Assembly: GCA_003164785.1 (NCBI GenBank)
Contig: PLUE01000062.1
Location: 62,001-126,000 of the forward strand
Length of the DNA: 64,000 nt
Origin: Gammaproteobacteria bacterium
Lineage (GTDB): Bacteria > Pseudomonadota > Gammaproteobacteria > Steroidobacterales > Steroidobacteraceae
Direction: 5' to 3'
Every line of letters starts with the position of its first letter. Within the stretch, counting starts at the first letter, position 1. The translations under genes and the position numbers were made by a program. A model generated the notes under the pieces. The model did not search any database and had not been told where the DNA came from. It saw only the letters and a list, made by a program, of their open reading frames with translations. Positions 57,459 through 64,000 of this stretch are shown one piece after another.

Positions 57459-57669
57459 TTATACACATAGGGCGGCAGCTCTCGCACAAAGGGGCACCTA
57501 CGACACATAGCGGTTGCGATAGGTCAGAAGCCGATAGCAAGCCAATGATTTTATTAAATAAATACCCCTGGCTATTTTTTGACCAAGTTAACATTTAGCC
57601 GAAATCCTGCAGATCGCATTCAGGCGGCGCATAACCATCCACAGAGTTATCCACAGATATTGTGGACAA
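57459..57669. other. DnaA-box cluster with AT-rich stretches in a 407-bp gap
   Basis: The 407-bp gap between hemW and rpmE holds no gene. It contains two exact DnaA boxes of the form TTATNCACA, TTATACACA (57459-57467, just after the hemW stop) and TTATCCACA (57647-57655). There is also a one-mismatch box on the other strand (TTGTCCACA, 57661-57669) and a two-mismatch copy at 57635-57643. AT-rich runs lie between them (57548-57564 and 57575-57596). Candidate uses are a replication origin, a DnaA-titration site or DnaA-controlled transcription of rpmE. Confidence 0.5.
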
Positions 57670-57863
57670 GACTGCAAACAGATGACAACCAATGGTTTAT
57701 TTCCTCGCTCTTGTTCGTCAAATCCAAACCGAGTAGGATAACCGGCTCGCTTTTGAGCTCGAACGCGGAGTTCACCGGCGGACATCTATTGGCATGGCGG
57801 TAACGACCATCCAACGAGCGTTGGGGTTTTATCGATTCTGCCGTCACGACATTGAGGCATCTT

Positions 57864-58079
57864 ATGAAAACTGGCATCCATCCTGAATACGCGGCGATCA
57901 CGGTAACGTGTACCTGCGGCAACACATTCCCCACCCGGTCCACCATCGGCCACGATCTGGACGTGGAAGTGTGCTCGAGCTGTCACCCGTTCTACACGGG
58001 CAAGCAGAAGGTCGTCGACACTGGCGGTCGCGTCGACAAGTTCCGCAAGAAATATGCGGCGCTCGCTCCAAAGGCCTAA
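57864..58079 (+). CDS. rpmE: 50S ribosomal protein L31
   Basis: A 71-residue ribosomal protein of the zinc-binding (C+) type: the Cys ligands are in TCTCGNTF and [14 protein letters not shown]. The ATG at 57864, with GAGG at about 57854-57857, gives the canonical MKTGIHPEY start. A strong hairpin follows at 58103. The rpmE-gltA neighbourhood is found in Xanthomonas-like genomes. Confidence 0.97.
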   Translation: MKTGIHPEYAAITVTCTCGNTFPTRSTIGHDLDVEVCSSCHPFYTGKQKVVDTGGRVDKFRKKYAALAPKA

Positions 58080-58102
58080 CCGGCTCCGCACTCGGTTGAT
58101 GG

Positions 58103-58132
58103 ATGCGCGGAGGTAGCTCCGCGCATTCTATT
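58103..58132 (+). terminator. Rho-independent terminator after rpmE
   Basis: A perfect 10-bp inverted repeat (58103-58112 with 58117-58126, loop GTAG) is followed by TCTATT. It lies 23 bp after the rpmE stop and fits an intrinsic terminator, with a modest T-tract. Confidence 0.65.
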
Positions 58133-58228
58133 GCGCGCTGATGGCTTCTTGGTCTGCGCCCCGTCACCTTCCTTTCATTGATCGCACGCTGGCCGTTGCT
58201 CTTCATACGAGATTCGGCATGATCGGTC

Positions 58229-58290
58229 AGCCGTGCGCTAGCCGCCCGCCACTAGCCGTGCGTAACTAGCCGCCCGCCACTAGCCGTGCG
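58229..58290. repeat. Direct repeat upstream of gltA
   Basis: Two exact 25-bp copies (58238-58262 and 58266-58290), separated by TAA, so the period is 28 bp. The sub-motif AGCCGTGCG occurs three times, the first at 58229-58237. It lies in the 285-bp gap between rpmE and gltA, about 75 bp upstream of the gltA start; no function can be read from the sequence. Confidence 0.85.
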
Positions 58291-58364
58291 CCCTTGATTC
58301 CAAAGTTCGACCGTGCAAGGCTGGTAGGTCTTATCTATCGAAACACACCCTGCCGGAAAAGCGC

Positions 58365-59657
58365 ATGAGCACGAAATACGAACTTAAGAATTCTGCCACT
58401 GGAAAATCCACCCAGCTCGACGTCCTCTCGGGAACCATCGGTCCCGATGTCATCAATATCTCCAACTTGAACAAGGATCTGGGAGTCTTTACTTTTGACC
58501 CCGGATTCATGGCCACCGCCAGCACCGAAAGCAAGATCACCTACATCGACGGGGATGCAGGCGTGCTTTTGTACCGCGGCTATCCCGTCGAGCAACTTGC
58601 CGAAAAATCCAGTTTCCTGGAAGTGGCGAACCTGCTGATCAGCGGCAACCTGCCGACGAAGACCGAACTCGATGCATTCCACGATTCGATCATGCGTCAC
58701 ACCATGGTGAACGAGCAATTGCTGCGGTTTTTCCAGGGGTTTCACCACAACGCGCACCCCATGGCGATGGTGTCGGCGGTTGTCGCGTCGATGGCCGCGT
58801 TCTATCACGATACGACGGATATCAATAATGCGCGCCATCGCGAAATCTTCGCGCATCGGATCATCGCGAAATTGCCCACCATCGCCGCCGCCGCATACAA
58901 GCACACGCTGGGCCAACCCTTCATTTATCCGCGCAATGATCTGAAGTATTGCTCGAACATGCTCAACATGTTCTTCGCCGTGCCGTGCGAGCCGTACGCA
59001 ATCGATCCGGTGGCGGCGGAAGCCCTCGATCTGTTGTTCATCCTGCACGCCGACCATGAGCAGAACGCGAGCACCTCGACCGTGCGTCTCGCGGGCAGCA
59101 CCGGCGCGAATCCCTATGCCGCGATTTCGGCCGGCGTGTCTGCGCTGTGGGGACCTGCGCACGGGGGCGCCAACGAAGCGGTGCTCGACATGTTGGACAG
59201 CATCGGTTCCGTTGCGAACATCGACAAGTTTCTCGCGCGCGTCAAGGACAAGAATGACAGCGTGCGCTTGATGGGTTTTGGCCATCGTGTCTACAAGAAC
59301 TTCGATCCTCGCGCCAAGATCATCCGTGGCATGTGTTACCGGGTTCTCGAGAAACTCGGCAAGACCAACAATCCGCTGTTCGAACTGTCGCTCAAGCTGG
59401 AGGAAATCGCGTTGAAGGATGAGTATTTCGTGTCGCGGAAGCTGTATCCGAACGTCGACTTCTATTCGGGCATCATTTACAGCGCGTTGGGAATCCCTCG
59501 CTCCATGTTCACCGTCATGTTCGCGATCGCGCGTACTGCCGGTTGGGTGGCGCATTGGCAGGAAATGGTTTCCGATCCGCACATGAAGATCGGCCGCCCA
59601 CGTCAGTTGTACACCGGCCCGGTCAAAAGAGATTACCAGCTCATCGAAAAGCGCTGA
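58365..59657 (+). CDS. gltA: Citrate synthase
   Basis: A 430-residue type II citrate synthase joining acetyl-CoA and oxaloacetate. Catalytic residues are in [38 protein letters not shown] and [19 protein letters not shown] is also characteristic. The N-terminal region ([26 protein letters not shown]) is typical of the Gram-negative hexameric, NADH-sensitive form. Start at the ATG 58365. Confidence 0.98.
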   Translation: MSTKYELKNSATGKSTQLDVLSGTIGPDVINISNLNKDLGVFTFDPGFMATASTESKITYIDGDAGVLLYRGYPVEQLAEKSSFLEVANLLISGNLPTKTELDAFHDSIMRHTMVNEQLLRFFQGFHHNAHPMAMVSAVVASMAAFYHDTTDINNARHREIFAHRIIAKLPTIAAAAYKHTLGQPFIYPRNDLKYCSNMLNMFFAVPCEPYAIDPVAAEALDLLFILHADHEQNASTSTVRLAGSTGANPYAAISAGVSALWGPAHGGANEAVLDMLDSIGSVANIDKFLARVKDKNDSVRLMGFGHRVYKNFDPRAKIIRGMCYRVLEKLGKTNNPLFELSLKLEEIALKDEYFVSRKLYPNVDFYSGIIYSALGIPRSMFTVMFAIARTAGWVAHWQEMVSDPHMKIGRPRQLYTGPVKRDYQLIEKR

Positions 59658-59660
59658 AGC

Positions 59661-61313
59661 GTGCGAGCGCGGACCAAAGCTCGATCGGCCGCGTTGGCCG
59701 CGCTCGCCTTCTCGATCCTCTCCCGGGCGGCTCCCCAGGCGCCGCCACCTGAAACGAATCTCTGCAGTGAGCCCGCAGGCCCGTTGGCGCTCGGCACTGC
59801 GCAGTGGAATGGCTGGGGGCGCGAGATCGAGAATACGCGCTATCAGCCGGAGCCCGCGATCCGGGCCACGGATGTACCCAAGCTGGGATTGAAGTGGGCC
59901 TATGGCTTTCAAGGCAGCGTCGTTGCCGGCCAGCCGACGGTGGTCGATGGACGCATCTTCGTGCTGAGTGCGGCGGGTCGCGTCTACTCGCTCGATGCCA
60001 AGAGCGGATGCACCTACTGGACCTTCGATGTGCCGGCGGGTGCGCATTCGTCGATCTTCATCGGCGAACTCAGCACGCCACGCAAGGTGCTGGTACCCGC
60101 ACCGCCGCGCCAGGTCGCGGGCCGCAAGGGTCAGAAGCCCAAGCGCCAACTCATGCTGGCCCATCTCGACGTGGTCAAGGCGCCCACGGCGGCATTTTTT
60201 GGTGACGACACCGGCGCCATCTATGCACTCGATGCGCAGAAGGGCACGTTGTTGTGGAAAACCCAGGTGGATTCCCATCCGCAGGCGAAAATCCTCGGCG
60301 CACCCACCCTGTTTCACGACCGTCTCTACGTGGTGGTGGGTTCGAGCGAACAAAGCGCCGCCCAGGACAATACCTATGCGTGCTGTACCTTTCGGGGTAG
60401 CGTTGCCGCGCTCGAAATGACCACGGGACATGTCGTGTGGAAGACATACACGGTCGCGGAGGAGCCTCGCCCATACGGAAAGAACGGCGCGCGAGTCACG
60501 GAACTGGGACCCGCCGGAGGCGCCGTCGCCGCGGCACCCACCGTCGATCCCAAGCGTAATCTGCTTTACGTGGGCACCGGTGGGTCGCTGACGGCCGTCA
60601 ACGTACCCACGACCGACGCGGTGGTGGCTCTCGACCTGGACGATGGGCGGATGCGATGGGTCAAGCAATTTTCCCGGCGCGATGCGGCAGGGGCCGCGGA
60701 ATTCGGCAGCTCACCCATTTTGCGCACCCTGGCGGACGGCAAACAGGTCATTTTCGCTGGACAGAAGTCCGGCATCGTCTACGCCCTCGACCCGGATCAT
60801 GGTGGCGATGTCCTGTGGCAAACGAAGCTCATCGACGCGACCGTGCCGCGCGGGATCGAATGGGGGCCGGCCGCGGATCACCGCAACCTGTATGTCGGTC
60901 TGTCCGGTCTGATCGCGGAGCCTGAAAACATGTCGGGGGCGCTCGAGGCCATCGACATGCGAACGGGCGCCCGGCGCTGGTATACACCGTCACCGGCGCC
61001 GGGGTGCAGCTGGGGACCGGAGAGCTGCGCGCATGCCGAGAGCCAGGCGGTCACCGTGATTCCGGGCATCGCATTCTCCGGCTCGATGGACGGTCATTTG
61101 CGTGCCTATTCCACGATCGACGGCAAAATCGTGTGGGACACGGACACGGCGAAGGATTTCGTCACCGTCAACAGTATCCGCGCGAGTGGCGGCTCACTCG
61201 ACCACGGTGGCGCAACGATCGTGAACGGCGTCGTTTACATTAATTCCGGATACGGCCAACGTACCGGCCAACCGGGCAACGTGCTGCTCGCCTATTCGGT
61301 CGACGGAAAATAA
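59661..61313 (+). CDS. PQQ-binding beta-propeller protein (polyvinyl alcohol dehydrogenase-like)
   Basis: A 550-residue exported protein with a signal peptide (about 1-25) and a repeat propeller in which PQQ-type W-motifs recur: AGRVYSLDAKSG, TGAIYALDAQKGTLLWKT, SVAALEMTTGHVVWKT, SGIVYALDPDHGG, and GALEAIDMRTGARRWYT. Adjacent Cys241-Cys242 in YACCTFRGS is the vicinal disulfide found in PQQ alcohol dehydrogenases and PVA dehydrogenases. It starts with GTG 3 bp after gltA and is separated by 2 bp from the protease gene. Substrate is unknown; no CxxCH heme site is seen, so an external electron acceptor would be needed. Confidence 0.82.
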   Translation: MRARTKARSAALAALAFSILSRAAPQAPPPETNLCSEPAGPLALGTAQWNGWGREIENTRYQPEPAIRATDVPKLGLKWAYGFQGSVVAGQPTVVDGRIFVLSAAGRVYSLDAKSGCTYWTFDVPAGAHSSIFIGELSTPRKVLVPAPPRQVAGRKGQKPKRQLMLAHLDVVKAPTAAFFGDDTGAIYALDAQKGTLLWKTQVDSHPQAKILGAPTLFHDRLYVVVGSSEQSAAQDNTYACCTFRGSVAALEMTTGHVVWKTYTVAEEPRPYGKNGARVTELGPAGGAVAAAPTVDPKRNLLYVGTGGSLTAVNVPTTDAVVALDLDDGRMRWVKQFSRRDAAGAAEFGSSPILRTLADGKQVIFAGQKSGIVYALDPDHGGDVLWQTKLIDATVPRGIEWGPAADHRNLYVGLSGLIAEPENMSGALEAIDMRTGARRWYTPSPAPGCSWGPESCAHAESQAVTVIPGIAFSGSMDGHLRAYSTIDGKIVWDTDTAKDFVTVNSIRASGGSLDHGGATIVNGVVYINSGYGQRTGQPGNVLLAYSVDGK

Positions 61314-61315
61314 TC

Positions 61316-62872
61316 ATGCAAAAGTACCTCCTGACACGCCTCGGCGGGCTCGCCATTCTCGGGTTGTGCCTCTCAGCGGGCAGTCTGGAGCCGGCGGCGT
61401 TCGGCGCCACGCCGGGCGCAAAGACCGGGCCGGCGCCCGCCAACATCGAGAGTTCGGTGGTCAAGGTCTTTTCGACGATGCGCTATCCGGATCCTTTCAA
61501 GCCGTGGACCAAGCAGGCGCCGGCCGAAGCCACGGGTTCAGGCGTCGTGATCGAGGGCAATCGCATTCTCACCAATGCGCACGTGGTCCTCTACGCCAGC
61601 CAGGTGCAGGTCCAGGCGAGCGCGGCCGGCGACAAGGTGTCGGCGACCGTGGTGGCGGTGGCGCCCGGCATCGACCTCGCCGTATTGCAGCTCGACGACC
61701 CGAGTTTCTTCGCCACCCATCCGGCCATGGCGCGCGCCAACAAGCTTCCACACATCAAGGATGCCGTTCTCGCCTATGGATTTCCGACCGGAGGCAATTC
61801 GCTGTCCATCACCAAGGGCATCGTGTCGCGCATCGAATTCGTATCCTACAACTACCCTGTGTCGGGCCTGCGTATTCAGGTGGACGCCGCGATCAATCCC
61901 GGCAACAGCGGTGGTCCGGCCATTGCCGACGACAAGATGATCGGCCTCGCATTCAGCAAGCTCGGCGGCGATACGCAGAACATCGGCTACATCATCCCCA
62001 ACGAAGAGGTCGAACTCTTCTTGAAGGACATTGCTGACGGTCATTACGATGGCAAGCCTGCGATGTACGACGATCTTCAGACCCTCGAGAATCCCGCCCT
62101 GCGCGATTTCCTCAAATTGGACAAGAGCGTCGAAGGCATGGTCGTGCATCGGACGGCCAAGACCGACGCCTCCTATCCGTTGAAGGAATGGGACGTCATC
62201 ACCCGCATCGGCGAGGCCCCCGTGGACAATCAAGGCATGGTGAAGATCGACAAGGATCTTCGCGTCAGCTTCCAATATCTCATCCAGAAGCAGGCGAGCA
62301 ACGGCAAGCTGCCGCTGACGGTCGTGCGTGGCGGAAAGTCCCTGCAGATCCAGTTGCCGGTGTCGGCCGAGCATCCGACCCTGGTCACCGATTTGCGGGG
62401 CAGTTACCCGTCGTATTTCATCTATGGACCGATCGTGTTTTCGCCGGCCACGTGGCAATTGGTCTCGAGCCTCGAGGCCAATGCGGGGTTGATGCGGATG
62501 CTGGGGCTGGTCAAGAGTCCGTTGGTCACCCATGCCCTCGATGAGCCAAGCGCCGATCTCGAGGAGTTGGTTGTGGTGTCCTCGCCCTTCTTTCCCCACA
62601 AGATCGCCAATGGCTATTCGAACGTGGCCGGATCGGTCGTCGATTCGGTCAACGGTATTCACATCAAGAGTCTGCGGCATCTCGTCGCCGTCCTGCGGGA
62701 CCTCAAGGATCCCTTCGTGACCATCGAGTTCGACCAGAAAGGTGGCGAGGCCTTGGTGTTCGCGCGGCAGGCGATCATGAGCGCCACCGACGACATCTTG
62801 ATGGACAACGGCGTGAGAGCGCAGGGATCGCCGGATACACTGGCGGTCTGGCAGGACAAGGGCTCGAAATAA
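61316..62872 (+). CDS. Trypsin-like serine protease with C-terminal PDZ region, Deg9-like
   Basis: A 518-residue exported protease. The N-terminal signal peptide (about 1-30) is followed by a trypsin fold with the catalytic triad His89 (TNAHVV), Asp120 (IDLAVLQLDD) and Ser198 (NPGNSGGPAI). A PDZ-like region (about 235-345) follows, then a long C-terminal segment (about 350-500) with a second PDZ-like stretch (VVVSSPFFPHKIANGYSN, DSVNGIHIKSLRHLVAVLRD). This order resembles plant Deg9-type proteases and bacterial relatives rather than classical DegP. Substrates unknown. It starts 2 bp after the PQQ-propeller gene. Confidence 0.85.
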   Translation: MQKYLLTRLGGLAILGLCLSAGSLEPAAFGATPGAKTGPAPANIESSVVKVFSTMRYPDPFKPWTKQAPAEATGSGVVIEGNRILTNAHVVLYASQVQVQASAAGDKVSATVVAVAPGIDLAVLQLDDPSFFATHPAMARANKLPHIKDAVLAYGFPTGGNSLSITKGIVSRIEFVSYNYPVSGLRIQVDAAINPGNSGGPAIADDKMIGLAFSKLGGDTQNIGYIIPNEEVELFLKDIADGHYDGKPAMYDDLQTLENPALRDFLKLDKSVEGMVVHRTAKTDASYPLKEWDVITRIGEAPVDNQGMVKIDKDLRVSFQYLIQKQASNGKLPLTVVRGGKSLQIQLPVSAEHPTLVTDLRGSYPSYFIYGPIVFSPATWQLVSSLEANAGLMRMLGLVKSPLVTHALDEPSADLEELVVVSSPFFPHKIANGYSNVAGSVVDSVNGIHIKSLRHLVAVLRDLKDPFVTIEFDQKGGEALVFARQAIMSATDDILMDNGVRAQGSPDTLAVWQDKGSK

Positions 62873-62882
62873 CGAGCCGTGA

Positions 62883-62910
62883 GGCGGGCCCATTCCTTGA
62901 TGGGCCCGCC
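62883..62910. terminator. Hairpin between the Deg9-like gene and a convergent receptor gene
   Basis: A perfect 11-bp inverted repeat (62883-62893 with 62900-62910, loop TCCTTG) lies 10 bp after the protease stop and 24 bp before the end of the convergent TonB-receptor gene. It is suited to terminate transcripts from both sides, though the T-tract is weak. Confidence 0.6.
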
Positions 62911-62933
62911 CCGATTACGACGCTGGCTACCGC

Positions 62934-64000
62934 TCAGTAGCGATAGGTTGCCGTGATCCCGACAGTCCTCGGACGAACACCCCGACCGAAGTAGAGGAGG
63001 TCGCTGGGCGGGACGCCTGGACCGGTCGCAATGTCCCGCGCCTCGAACATCAACGGATGCGCGTTGGTCAGATTGTTCCCGTAGACCGAGAGATCCACCC
63101 CGTTGAACCGCAATCCAGCCCGTGCGGACAGATTGTTGAGCACGGGAAGTCCCGGCAGCGTCTGGTCGAAGAGCGCGTTCTTCGTGTCCTGTCCTTGGAG
63201 CAAGGATTTTTGCGCGGTCGAGTGCTGGAAGTCGAGCCGCACATAGGGCGTCCTGCCTTCCCAGACCGGCAAGTGATACTCCGATGACGCCGTGAATGAC
63301 CACGGCGCGCCGAGCAACGCGTCTCCGTTGCTGGCGATCGGGAGACCGGTGATGGGTGCGCCCGTCGATGGATCGGTGCCCGAACACCCCGCGCCGTTAT
63401 AGGTCAGTGCGCCGGCGCATGACGTCTTGGTCAGCCTGGCGTCCGTGTACGCGGCGGTGACGTCGAAAGTCAGTACGTCGACGGGCTTGTACAGCACCTC
63501 GATATCGCCGCCTTCGCTCTTGGCCTTACCCAGATTGGCGGTGAATTGCTCGCCGCAAGCCGGCAGGTACACGTTCTGCTGGATGTTGCTCCAGTCGATG
63601 TAGAAGAGGCTGGTATTGATCTGCAGCCGGTGATCGAGAAAGGTGTTCTTGCTGCCGATCTCGTAGCTCCACAAGCTGTCGGATGAGAACTTCTGCGGCA
63701 CCTGGCGCGCGCCATCGACGAATGGCAGGCCGAGTGAATCCAAGTTGGAGCCGCAAATGCTGCCGACCCCGACATTGGGTCCGCCCGGCCTGAATCCCTT
63801 CGATGCGCTGACGTACAAGAGGTTGTCGCGATCGGGCTGCCAGGACAGCACTGCCTTGGGTGTCACCGGCTTATCCGTGTTGCTCGACTGCGTCACGATG
63901 GTCGTGCCGAGGAAGGGACCGGTTTCCGCGACCGAACCGGTGTAGTCGAGTTTCGATGCGCGCAATCCGACCGTGGCCTTGAAGGTGTCGGTGATCTTGA
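62934..64000 (-). CDS. TonB-dependent receptor, C-terminal part
   Basis: The last 355 or so residues of an outer-membrane receptor whose start lies beyond the window. The frame is open to base 64000, and the visible part is beta-barrel: LLYVSASKGFRPGGPNVG (TonB-receptor signature strand), SLWSYEIGSKNTFLDHRLQINTSLFYIDWSNIQQNV and the last strand GITATYRY, ending in an aromatic residue. The Cys pairs in CSGTDP and CAGAL suggest an extracellular-loop disulfide. Relatives with this pattern transport unknown, often organic, substrates. No regulator is visible. Confidence 0.9.
   Translation of the reverse strand, partial: KITDTFKATVGLRASKLDYTGSVAETGPFLGTTIVTQSSNTDKPVTPKAVLSWQPDRDNLLYVSASKGFRPGGPNVGVGSICGSNLDSLGLPFVDGARQVPQKFSSDSLWSYEIGSKNTFLDHRLQINTSLFYIDWSNIQQNVYLPACGEQFTANLGKAKSEGGDIEVLYKPVDVLTFDVTAAYTDARLTKTSCAGALTYNGAGCSGTDPSTGAPITGLPIASNGDALLGAPWSFTASSEYHLPVWEGRTPYVRLDFQHSTAQKSLLQGQDTKNALFDQTLPGLPVLNNLSARAGLRFNGVDLSVYGNNLTNAHPLMFEARDIATGPGVPPSDLLYFGRGVRPRTVGITATYRY

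Overview
The window looks like one contiguous piece of a high-GC gammaproteobacterial chromosome. The gene set and order (glnA with a DUF4124 gene and ntrBC; grxC-secB-gpsA; tatABC-dtd; ubiC-ubiA; the rph/yicC/gmk/rpoZ/spoT/recG block; rpmE-gltA; several TonB-dependent receptors; a PQQ dehydrogenase-like protein) suggest the Xanthomonadales/Nevskiales/Steroidobacterales neighbourhood. That placement is inference and is weak below class level. No tRNA, rRNA, insertion sequence or CRISPR array was recognised.

Layout. 1-5165: end of glnA with a terminator, a DUF4124 protein, the nitrogen two-component pair ntrB-ntrC, an MscS channel and trmL. 5177-8194: a small accessory island with TraD, a MobL/TraA-like relaxase that has lost its catalytic residues, and an MNT/HEPN pair. 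8224-10431 (minus): gpsA, secB, grxC and a rhodanese-like protein. 10524-15009 (plus): envC, ctpA, a GGDEF protein and a PBP7-like peptidase. 15111-17317: a TPP riboswitch ending two bases before the start codon of a TonB-dependent receptor. 17314-19630: MAPEG, SRPBCC, a holin-like membrane protein and an EamA transporter.

19661-31342 (minus): OPT and POT peptide transporters, tatABC, dtd, trkH-trkA, uvrD and an AI-2E family protein. 31353-39187: a complete aa3-type cytochrome c oxidase locus (ctaC, ctaD, a 52-residue membrane protein, ctaG, ctaE, surf1, a SCO-like protein, ctaA, ctaB) with one DUF2909 gene on the opposite strand. 39208-42386: DUF2244, bioD, bioC and bioB, preceded by a promoter that overlaps a biotin-operator-like dyad. 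42390-45930: an OmpA-family protein and a lipoprotein with Ig-like repeats and an ice-binding (DUF3494) domain. 46106-54129 (minus): ubiA, ubiC, recG, ridA, spoT, rpoZ, gmk and yicC.

54213-62872 (plus): a PP2C phosphatase, rph, rdgB, hemW, a 400-bp gap with a cluster of DnaA boxes and AT-rich DNA, rpmE, gltA, a PQQ-propeller protein and a Deg9-like protease. 62934-64000 (minus): the C-terminal part of another TonB-dependent receptor, running off the window.

The most unusual locus is the island at 5177-8194. Its relaxase keeps the Tyr25 position but has lost all three metal-binding histidines and the helicase Walker A loop. The neighbouring HEPN protein has Asn in place of the motif His and carries a C-terminal tail that resembles a relaxase tail. 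The open frames of all four genes are intact, which suggests a retained, repurposed module rather than a working mobilisation system. The other notable signals are the TPP aptamer abutting its start codon, the bioB operator/promoter, and the DnaA-box cluster.
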